The notes under the pieces were generated by a model. That model had not been told where the DNA came from, searched no databases, and saw only the letters and a program-made list of their open reading frames with translations. A program made the translations under genes and the position numbers. Of a DNA stretch of 16,481 nucleotides, positions 6,103 to 12,254 are shown piece by piece; the stretch's first letter is position 1, and each line of letters starts with the position of its first letter. This DNA comes from Caryophanales bacterium UBA6331 (GTDB lineage: Bacteria; Bacillota_I; Bacilli_A; RF39; UBA660): the NCBI GenBank assembly GCA_002438065.1, contig DJSP01000061.1, positions 1-16,481 of the forward strand, written 5' to 3'.

Positions 6103-7251
6103 TTACTTATTTTTTAATTCGTTTACATAATTAATTCTTTTATTTATTTGATCTATTATTTTATTAATTCTTTCCTTAGACATAAATGGGTTTTTAGATA
6201 ATATTTCTCTCACTTCATTAGTAAATCCTTCTAGCATGTTAATATCAAAGAAACTAAAATCTTTAACTAAATTAATTTGCATATTTTCATATTCTTCAAA
6301 TGGCTTAGTTAAAAAGAATTCTCCAACATACATATCATTTTCGTCATACCATAATGAACAACCATTATCAAATATTGGTGCAACTTTTATAAAATCTAAA
6401 GAATTTACATCTCTAATTACTCCAAAATTATTAAAATGTCTATCTTTATTAGCTAAAAGATAATCACAAACTATCATTTTATCAACTAATTTTCTAGCAT
6501 CTTTTATTTTAAGTTCTTCTAAACATCTTATATAATGATCGTATTTATTCTCATTTTCTTTATATTCAAAATTATCATTAATTTTCCAAGCGGGTACTAA
6601 TTCAGTATCCTTGTTAATAAAATTTTCACATACTGATATAGCATTATTATTTTCATAAATTATTTCATATTTAACATATTCATCATCATTTAATAATCTT
6701 TCGTACAATTTGGTAGCTATTAATTCATTGTATGGCTCTTGATTTAATATTTTACTGCCTGCTTTAAGCAAATATCTTTTTCCATTAATAATCTTCCATC
6801 TTTTACTATAATTACCATTACTTGTCATGTCCGGTGTATTTAAATTTAACTTCATAGGAGGTGTTTTACCACCATTAAATAATATTTTTCCAATATCCTC
6901 AGAAAATTCATTATCAAAGAAATTAATGTTTTCCCACAATATATTATCATTAGGCCTTTTAATCCAGTATTGATCAGATAATGATAAACAATATGCTTTA
7001 GCATCTAATAAATCAAAATTATCATCAGAAATTATTTCTTTTAATCCGTTTCTCGATGCCGGTATTTGTCTATTTTTCCACCATTTATTAAACTCATTCT
7101 TATTTACTATTCCATCTTTAACTAATCCAAAAGGCGCATATTTTAAATTATTAGAATAATTATAATCAAATTTTACAATTAAATGTTCTTCTTCATCATA
7201 CCAAAAATCAAAAACTTGCGTTTTTTTATTCATTAGAGTATACTCTTCCAT
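6103..7251 (-). CDS. HipA-like kinase-fold protein, orphan
   Basis: The 382-residue product belongs to a family of stand-alone HipA-like proteins frequent in gut Bacillota. The N-terminal half has the family pattern YAPFGL, RQIPASRNGL and SLSDQYWIK. The C-terminal half is the HipA-type kinase fold: a nucleotide-binding RYLLKAG (K163), the catalytic-loop motif NKDRHFNNFGV (D270, N274) and a metal-binding APIFDNG (D295). HipA proteins are Ser/Thr kinases; the HipA toxin of HipBA phosphorylates GltX. No HipB-like DNA-binding antitoxin gene lies beside it, the two neighbours being a glycosyltransferase and a spore-coat gene, so a classical toxin-antitoxin pair is not supported and the substrate is unknown. 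GAGG lies seven bases before the ATG at 7251. No terminator is obvious at its 3' end, which faces that of the glycosyltransferase gene. Confidence 0.75.
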   Translation of the reverse strand: MEEYTLMNKKTQVFDFWYDEEEHLIVKFDYNYSNNLKYAPFGLVKDGIVNKNEFNKWWKNRQIPASRNGLKEIISDDNFDLLDAKAYCLSLSDQYWIKRPNDNILWENINFFDNEFSEDIGKILFNGGKTPPMKLNLNTPDMTSNGNYSKRWKIINGKRYLLKAGSKILNQEPYNELIATKLYERLLNDDEYVKYEIIYENNNAISVCENFINKDTELVPAWKINDNFEYKENENKYDHYIRCLEELKIKDARKLVDKMIVCDYLLANKDRHFNNFGVIRDVNSLDFIKVAPIFDNGCSLWYDENDMYVGEFFLTKPFEEYENMQINLVKDFSFFDINMLEGFTNEVREILSKNPFMSKERINKIIDQINKRINYVNELKNK

Positions 7252-7276
7252 AATTGTTCCTCATTTCATCATAATT

Positions 7277-7285
7277 ATTATATCA
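7277..7285 (-). promoter_or_regulatory. Extended -10 promoter of the HipA-like gene
   Basis: The minus strand shows TGATATAAT, a perfect TGn-extended -10, 25 bases before the start codon. No good -35 is present; the space upstream is the U-tract of the cotE terminator. Confidence 0.55.
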
Positions 7286-7292
7286 AAAAATC

Positions 7293-7327
7293 AAAAAAAC
7301 TTATATACTCTAAAATGAATATATAAG
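7293..7327 (-). terminator. Intrinsic terminator of cotE
   Basis: On the minus strand CTTATATA (7327-7320) pairs with TATATAAG (7307-7300) around a 12-base loop, followed by seven T residues (7299-7293). It lies 27 bases beyond the cotE stop. Confidence 0.65.
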
Positions 7328-7353
7328 GCTTTTAAACGTTTTAAATTATATAC

Positions 7354-7875
7354 TTAATTCTTTTTATTTAGATAATCTTCATCAATATTAATATCATCAG
7401 TTAAACTAGAATTATCTTCTTCATAATCATCATAGTCATCTAAAACATTAATTTTAACTTTAATATCTCCAACTATTTCTACTCCTAATTCTTTTTCAAC
7501 AGTAAGTTTTAAAGTATTATCTTCAACATTAACATTACTTGCACTTGGAGCAGTTAAACTTCTTACAATAATCTCATTACCATCTGTTAATTTATCTTTT
7601 AAATTAACATTTATTATATCACTATAATTAAATGTTCTTGCTATAACATTTGTCTTTGTATTATTATCATAAGAATACCATACATTAACATCATATGATC
7701 CATTTACAGCCACTTTTCCATTGGAATTATAGCCTTTGAATGTATGATTAATCACCCAACAGCCAAGCACATTACTAATATCTTCTTCTACTAAAATACT
7801 ATATTCATCTTTACATATTTTTTTACTTTTACCAATAACTGCTTTAGTAACTATCTCTTTATAATTATTATTCAT
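7354..7875 (-). CDS. cotE: Outer spore coat morphogenetic protein CotE homologue
   Basis: CotE organizes the outer coat around the forespore in Bacillus, made in the mother cell. The 173-residue product matches CotE throughout: YKEIVTKAVIGKSKK at the start, VLGCWVINH (36-44), GSYDVNVWYSYDNNTKT (59-75), VEKELGVEIVGDIKV near 130-144, then the acidic Asp/Glu tail (DDYDDYEEDN) typical of the family. Bacillus CotE is about 180 residues, so it appears full length. GGGAG precedes the ATG by seven bases. It is transcribed alone between two terminators. Upstream is a sequence resembling a mother-cell sigma promoter. In Bacillus subtilis cotE adjoins mutS; that context is absent. Presence of cotE suggests spore formation or recent sporulating ancestry but does not prove it. 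Confidence 0.85.
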   Translation of the reverse strand: MNNNYKEIVTKAVIGKSKKICKDEYSILVEEDISNVLGCWVINHTFKGYNSNGKVAVNGSYDVNVWYSYDNNTKTNVIARTFNYSDIINVNLKDKLTDGNEIIVRSLTAPSASNVNVEDNTLKLTVEKELGVEIVGDIKVKINVLDDYDDYEEDNSSLTDDINIDEDYLNKKN

Positions 7876-7892
7876 CCTATCACTCCCTAATT

Positions 7893-7920
7893 TAACTTAT
7901 GCATAATAGGCATAAAAAGT
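7893..7920 (-). promoter_or_regulatory. Candidate sporulation-sigma (sigma-K/E-like) promoter of cotE
   Basis: The minus strand reads AC (7920-7919), 17 bases, then CATAAGTTA (7901-7893), fitting the known sigma-K pattern AC-N17-CATANNNTA. The sigma-E -10 also begins CATA. The predicted start (about 7886) would give a leader of only about 11 bases that still retains GGAG. A TATTAT at 7908-7903 without a good -35 is an alternative sigma-A -10. Confidence 0.35.
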
Positions 7921-7930
7921 GATAATAACC

Positions 7931-7963
7931 CAAAAAGAAAACAACATAGTTTCCTACATTGTT
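7931..7963 (-). terminator. Intrinsic terminator of the ftsEX-hydrolase operon
   Basis: Immediately after the hydrolase stop, AACAATGTAG (7963-7954) pairs with CTATGTTGTT (7949-7940), a 10-bp stem with two G-U pairs and a GAAA tetraloop, followed by TTTCTTTTT-like residues. This is a strong terminator. Confidence 0.75.
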
Positions 7964-9154
7964 CTATCTACTATACCAATAAGTATATTTATTTGGTAAA
8001 TTAAGTGTCTTTTTAGCATCAAATAAATTACTAATCCAAGTACTGTATGAACTATATGTTGATCCATACCATCCATAACCTAGCATGAAATGTAAGTGAG
8101 CACCAGTTGAACAACTTTCCCAGCTTTGAGTTCTTTTACCGCCACCAACATAACCTATTATAGTTTTACTTGTAACCTTATCGCCAACTTTAACGTTTAT
8201 ATCTAATAAATGCATGTAACCTGACGTATATTTTTGCCCATTAATTGTATGATAAATATAAACTTGTCTACCTCCACATATCTTTTTACTAGTATTATCA
8301 ATAATCATGCCAACTACACCATTGGCAGTAGCATAAACATTAGTTCCTTCTGCATTACCACCAATATCAGTACCACTATGAAATTTATAACTTCCCCTAA
8401 TCGGGTCAATACGATATCCAAAATAACTTGTAATAGTTCCTTTAATTAAAGGTTTTCTGAACATTGTATCACCTTTAACAGAAACACATTCATTTAAATC
8501 TTGACTATCTTTGCAACCTAATCCTTCATAATATTTAATTAAAGAATTAATTCCATCTATTTGTTCCTGAATATCCATTGTTATATCACTAATTTTTTCC
8601 AAATCAGTTCCAAGTGAATCAATACTGCTTTCAAGAGATGCTATTTTCTTATTAAGTTCTTCTTCTTGTTTAGCTAAATCAACTTGTAATTGTTCATTAT
8701 AAGTAACCTTTTCTTCCCAAGACTGAATTTGACTATTATTATAACCTAAAATTTGATTAACAACTTCATAACGATATACTAAATCAGCATAACTTTCAGC
8801 TTCAAAAATATATTCTAAATAAATATTATCGCCTTGTAATAACTCATAAGAATTAATTAATTTCTTAATGCTTTCCTTAGTACTAGCTATATCTTTATTT
8901 AATTCTTCAATTTCTTTTTTAGCGTTTTCGATTCTTTCTCTATTTTGAGTTATCTCATTTTGTGATGTATAAATATTATTTCTTGCACTTTCTATCTCAT
9001 TTTTAGTTCTTTTCTTTTCATTTTCTTGATTAGCTTTCTTATTTTTTAAAGTTGCAAGTTCACTTTTTAATTCTCCTAGTGTTCTTGCATTAGTAGCAAA
9101 CACATTTGGAATAAATAATATAAAAGTTAATAACAAAACAACAAACTTTTTCAT
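7964..9154 (-). CDS. Secreted coiled-coil M23 (LytM) peptidoglycan hydrolase, EnvC/PcsB-like partner of FtsEX
   Basis: The product has a signal peptide (residues 1-20, cleavage near VFA-TN), a long coiled coil (about 25-210) and a C-terminal M23 zinc endopeptidase domain. The zinc and catalytic residues are present: H259 and D263 in FHSGTDIG, H315 in YMHL, and H353/H355 in GAHLHF, so the domain looks active rather than degenerate as in EnvC. Two cysteines (C214, C223) in the linker could form a disulfide. The ATG overlaps the ftsX stop (ATGA), so the three genes form one translationally coupled operon. Known FtsEX systems (EnvC, PcsB, CwlO, RipC) use ABC ATPase cycles to move a coiled-coil cofactor and release hydrolase activity; here coiled coil and LytM enzyme are one protein, closest in logic to Bacillus CwlO or pneumococcal PcsB but with an M23 domain. 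Partnership is inferred from linkage. Confidence 0.88.
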   Translation of the reverse strand: MKKFVVLLLTFILFIPNVFATNARTLGELKSELATLKNKKANQENEKKRTKNEIESARNNIYTSQNEITQNRERIENAKKEIEELNKDIASTKESIKKLINSYELLQGDNIYLEYIFEAESYADLVYRYEVVNQILGYNNSQIQSWEEKVTYNEQLQVDLAKQEEELNKKIASLESSIDSLGTDLEKISDITMDIQEQIDGINSLIKYYEGLGCKDSQDLNECVSVKGDTMFRKPLIKGTITSYFGYRIDPIRGSYKFHSGTDIGGNAEGTNVYATANGVVGMIIDNTSKKICGGRQVYIYHTINGQKYTSGYMHLLDINVKVGDKVTSKTIIGYVGGGKRTQSWESCSTGAHLHFMLGYGWYGSTYSSYSTWISNLFDAKKTLNLPNKYTYWYSR

Positions 9155-10059
9155 ATCGTTAAATACTTTCTAACAGCTTTAACTGATGAGAACGCTCCAA
9201 TTACAGTTCCAATCAATATTAATAACAATGATACTTTATAAACTACTTCTCCTGGACTAACTAAAGTAAGAATATTCATTATGTTTGATAAATTAACTGT
9301 ATTTAAAGCATTATAAGCATAACTATATCCAAATATAGTAATAAGAACAGGAACTATACTACCAATAAATCCAATAAAGAATCCCTCAATAAAGAAAGGT
9401 AATTTAATTACTATATTGCTTGTTCCAACTAATCTCATAATATCTATTTCTCTCTTTCTAGAGAAAATAGTTATCTTAATTGTATTATTTATTAAGAATG
9501 CTGTAACTAAAATAAGTCCAATAACTAAGCCAATTGTTACTTTTTTAACTGCTTCAAAAACTTTAATTAAATCATTAACAGTTGTTTCTCCATATTTAAC
9601 TAAGGATACTTTTTCTAAATTCTTAATAGTTGTAGCTGTCTCATTTATATCTTTAACATTTTTTACATCAACTATAAATGAATCTTGTAAAGGATTTTCT
9701 CCTTCTTCCCAAGTACTTATTATTTTATTAAATGTATCATTTTCATTAGCCATACTATTTTTAATATCTTCCTTAGATTTAAATGTTACACTTTTAATAT
9801 TATCAATATTTTGTAAATCTTCTTTAGTTTTATTAAGTTCGTCACTTGTAATATCTTTATCCATAAATATAACGATTGTTAATTCATCTTCGATATTCTT
9901 AGTTATGTTATTAATGTTATAGGAAAGTAACATTCCAATAGATACTAATATTAAGGTTATAATAGAACAAGTAATAGATGCCATACTTAAACTAAAATTA
10001 CGTAATATACTTTTACCAGCATTTTGAATGCTTCTTAAAATAATTCTAAATATCTTCAT
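9151..10059 (-). CDS. ftsX: Cell division ABC transporter permease FtsX
   Basis: FtsX is the four-helix membrane half of FtsEX. The 302-residue product has an N-terminal cytoplasmic stretch with RNFSLSMASI, a first membrane helix (about 25-50), an extracellular loop of about 125 residues that would bind the hydrolase coiled coil, then three helices (about 173-195, 220-245, 272-292). It contains the family-typical SRKREIDIMRLVGTSN (about 201-216) and PFFIEGFFIGFIGS (about 221-234). The ATG lies inside the end of ftsE (14-base overlap) with AAGGAAG upstream, and its TGA stop overlaps the next start as ATGA. The use of TGA as stop fits the standard bacterial code. Length is normal for Bacillota FtsX (about 295). 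Confidence 0.93.
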   Translation of the reverse strand: MKIFRIILRSIQNAGKSILRNFSLSMASITCSIITLILVSIGMLLSYNINNITKNIEDELTIVIFMDKDITSDELNKTKEDLQNIDNIKSVTFKSKEDIKNSMANENDTFNKIISTWEEGENPLQDSFIVDVKNVKDINETATTIKNLEKVSLVKYGETTVNDLIKVFEAVKKVTIGLVIGLILVTAFLINNTIKITIFSRKREIDIMRLVGTSNIVIKLPFFIEGFFIGFIGSIVPVLITIFGYSYAYNALNTVNLSNIMNILTLVSPGEVVYKVSLLLILIGTVIGAFSSVKAVRKYLTI

Positions 10060-10747
10060 TTACTTTATATCTTCCTTTCGCATAATCTCCACTAATTAAG
10101 CCATTCTTAATTACGATTACTCTTTTTTTCATTCTATTAACTATATCTTGATCATGGGTTGCCATGACAACAGTTGTTCCTGTTTCTTTATTTATTTTAT
10201 CAATAACTTCCATTATTTCTTTACTAGTTTCAGGATCTAAGTTTCCTGTTGGTTCATCACAAATTAATAATTTAGGTTTATTAACGATTGCTCTAGCGAT
10301 ACATACTCTTTGTTGTTCACCACCTGATAATTCATAAGGAAATGATCTTGTCTTATTTGATAGTCCTACTTGTTCTAAAGCGGCAAGTACCATTGGTCTT
10401 ATTTCTTTGGAACTAAGTCCATAGCTCTCTAACGGATAGGCAACATTTTCATAGACAGTTAATTTAGGAAGTAACTTATAATCTTGGAAAACAATACCTA
10501 TTTTTCTTCTTAATTTATAAATTTTACTATTTCTTAATTTAGCAACGTTTACTCCGCCAACAGTTACATTTCCTTTACTTGGTTTTTCTTCACGATAAAG
10601 TAATTTAATTAAAGTTGATTTACCAGATGCAGTTTGACCAATTATAAAGCAAAAATCCCCTTTTTTTATTTTTAAATTCACTCCAGCAAGTCCTGTTACA
10701 CCATTTTTATATATTTTATATACATCTTTAAGTTCTATAAATTCCAT
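10046..10747 (-). CDS. ftsE: Cell division ATP-binding protein FtsE
   Basis: FtsE is the cytoplasmic ABC ATPase that drives FtsX to activate peptidoglycan hydrolases. The 233-residue product has Walker A GQTASGKST (37-45), Q-loop VFQDYKLLP (86-94), signature LSGGEQQR (140-147), Walker B LLICDEPTGNLDP (160-172) and switch histidine ATHD (H198). All ATPase residues are intact. Walker A has QTASGKS where FtsE usually reads GxSGAGKS-like, a minor variant. I choose the ATG at 10747, which starts the family sequence MEFIELKDVYKIY; the longer frame begins at a TTG inside the leader. The ribosome binding site is weak (GTAGAGATG). It is first in the ftsE-ftsX-hydrolase operon. Confidence 0.93.
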   Translation of the reverse strand: MEFIELKDVYKIYKNGVTGLAGVNLKIKKGDFCFIIGQTASGKSTLIKLLYREEKPSKGNVTVGGVNVAKLRNSKIYKLRRKIGIVFQDYKLLPKLTVYENVAYPLESYGLSSKEIRPMVLAALEQVGLSNKTRSFPYELSGGEQQRVCIARAIVNKPKLLICDEPTGNLDPETSKEIMEVIDKINKETGTTVVMATHDQDIVNRMKKRVIVIKNGLISGDYAKGRYKVNEDI

Positions 10748-10781
10748 CAAAACATCTCTACTTTCTATAGTAAACAATTAA

Positions 10782-10790
10782 ATTATACCA
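10782..10790 (-). promoter_or_regulatory. Extended -10 promoter of the ftsEX operon
   Basis: TGGTATAAT on the minus strand is a perfect TGn-extended -10, 34 bases before the ftsE start. No convincing -35 is present at the usual distance. Confidence 0.55.
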
Positions 10791-10844
10791 TATATTGACA
10801 ATTTTTGCGTACCAATTTATGGAAGTTTACATTTTATATAACTC

Positions 10845-10872
10845 AAAAAAGGCTTATTGTTTAAAGCCTTTT
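10845..10872 (-). terminator. Intrinsic terminator of serS
   Basis: AAAAGGCTT (10872-10864 on the minus strand) pairs with AAGCCTTTT (10855-10847), 9 bp with an 8-base loop, and continues into T residues. It lies just past the serS stop and clear of the ftsE promoter. Confidence 0.75.
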
Positions 10873-10884
10873 ATATATTAATCT

Positions 10885-12174
10885 TTATTTATTTTTTGGA
10901 ACAATTTTTTCTAATCCACCCATATATGGTTGTAATACTTTTGGAATATTAATACTTCCATCTTCATTATAGTTATTTTCTACAACTGCAATTAATCCAC
11001 GTGGTGTTGCTAAAACTGTGTTGTTAAGTGTATGTAAATAATAATTTCCATTGTCACCTTTAACACGAATTCCTAATCTTCTTGCTTGAGCATTTCCTAA
11101 ATTAGAACAAGAACCAACTTCAAAATATTTCTTTTGTCTAGGACTCCATGCTTCAATATCACATGATTTAACTTTTAAATCTGCTAAATCTCCAGAACAA
11201 CATTCAAGTTGTCTTACTGGAACGTCCATATTTCTAAATACTTCAACGGTATATTTCCACATTTTATTATATTCTTCCATAGATTTTTCTGGTTCACATA
11301 ACACGATCATTTCTTGTTTTTCAAATTGATGAACTCGGTATAATCCTCTTTCTTCTAATCCATGAGAACCACCTTCTTTTCTAAAGCAAGGTGAATAACT
11401 TGTCATTCTAATTGGTAATTCATCTTTTTTAACCATTTGGCCTTTAAATCTACCTATCATTGAATGTTCAGAAGTACCTATTAAATATAGATCTTCTCCT
11501 TCAATTTTATACATCATTGCTTCCATTTCTGGAAAAGACATAACTCCTGTAACAACATCAGCATGAATCATAAATGGTGGAATTGCATAAGTAAATCCTT
11601 TATTAATCATATAATCTCTAGCATAAGCAATCATCGCTTCATGTAGTCTTGCTATATCTCCTAACAAATAGTAAAATCCTTCTCCACTTGTTCTTCCTGC
11701 TGCTTCTTTATCCATACCACCTACAGCGGTAATTATATCAGCATGATAAGGAATCTCGTAACTAGGGACAACAGGCTCCCCAAATCTTTCAACCTCAATA
11801 TTTTCACTATCATCCTTACCAATTGGAACTGATGCATCAATAATATTAGGAATAACCATCATTTTTTCTTTAATAAGATTATTCTTCTTTTCTTCAGATA
11901 TCTCTAATATTTTAATTTGAGCATCCATATCTGCTATTTTCTTTTTAACTTCTTCAGCCTCATCTTTTTTACCATCTTTTAAAAGAGCTCCAATACTTTT
12001 AGATAAATTATTTTTTTCACTTCTTAAATTATCGCCTTTAAGTTTAGCCTCTCTAGCTTCTTTATCAAGTTCAAAAACTTCATCAACTAAACCAAGTTTT
12101 TCATCTTGAAATTTCTTTTTTATATTTTCTTTTACTAATTCACGATTTTCTCTAATTAATTTTATATCAATCAT
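10885..12174 (-). CDS. serS: Seryl-tRNA synthetase
   Basis: SerS charges tRNA-Ser with serine in the cytosol. The 429-residue product has the N-terminal antiparallel coiled coil that grips the tRNA long arm (about 30-105, with NLSKSIG and KIADMDAQIK). The class II catalytic core follows: the serine-site TSEHS near 232-236, motif 2 FRKEGGSHGLEERGLYRVHQFEKQE near 264-288, and motif 3 TPRGLIAVVENNY near 391-403. Length and architecture are normal. The ATG at 12174 has a strong GAGGAGGGAG ribosome binding site. The leader is only about 40 bases, too short for a T-box, so tRNA-dependent control is not seen. It has its own promoter and terminator, so it is monocistronic. Confidence 0.96.
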   Translation of the reverse strand: MIDIKLIRENRELVKENIKKKFQDEKLGLVDEVFELDKEAREAKLKGDNLRSEKNNLSKSIGALLKDGKKDEAEEVKKKIADMDAQIKILEISEEKKNNLIKEKMMVIPNIIDASVPIGKDDSENIEVERFGEPVVPSYEIPYHADIITAVGGMDKEAAGRTSGEGFYYLLGDIARLHEAMIAYARDYMINKGFTYAIPPFMIHADVVTGVMSFPEMEAMMYKIEGEDLYLIGTSEHSMIGRFKGQMVKKDELPIRMTSYSPCFRKEGGSHGLEERGLYRVHQFEKQEMIVLCEPEKSMEEYNKMWKYTVEVFRNMDVPVRQLECCSGDLADLKVKSCDIEAWSPRQKKYFEVGSCSNLGNAQARRLGIRVKGDNGNYYLHTLNNTVLATPRGLIAVVENNYNEDGSINIPKVLQPYMGGLEKIVPKNK

Positions 12175-12222
12175 GATTTTATCTCCCTCCTCATTAAAGT
12201 TTTACTCAAGCTTTATAATCAA

Positions 12223-12251
12223 ATTTTAGCATATATTTTATTTTTATTCAA
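12223..12251 (-). promoter_or_regulatory. Promoter of serS
   Basis: TTGAAT (12251-12246), a 17-base spacer, and TGCTAAAAT (12231-12223), an extended -10, sit about 50 bases before the serS start. The -35 adjoins the end of lon, whose stop lies in a 16-base AT palindrome (12253-12268) followed by T5 that could be a weak terminator. Confidence 0.65.
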
Positions 12252-12254
12252 AAA

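Noticed and set aside
6236..6463. 75-codon plus-strand open frame inside the HipA-like gene
   Set aside because: Antisense shadow of the conserved kinase-fold region.
6103..7875. HipA-like gene and cotE as a toxin-antitoxin pair
   Set aside because: A terminator and a separate promoter lie between them, and CotE is a coat protein without a DNA-binding domain.
8234..8449. 71-codon plus-strand open frame inside the M23 domain
   Set aside because: Antisense shadow over the catalytic domain, with no ribosome binding site.
9416..9922. 168-codon plus-strand open frame inside ftsX
   Set aside because: Antisense shadow of a well-conserved ftsX; its hydrophobic composition is the complement of the real gene's codons.
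12175..12254. T-box riboswitch before serS
   Set aside because: The predicted leader is about 40 bases, far too short, and no specifier stem or T-box sequence is visible.
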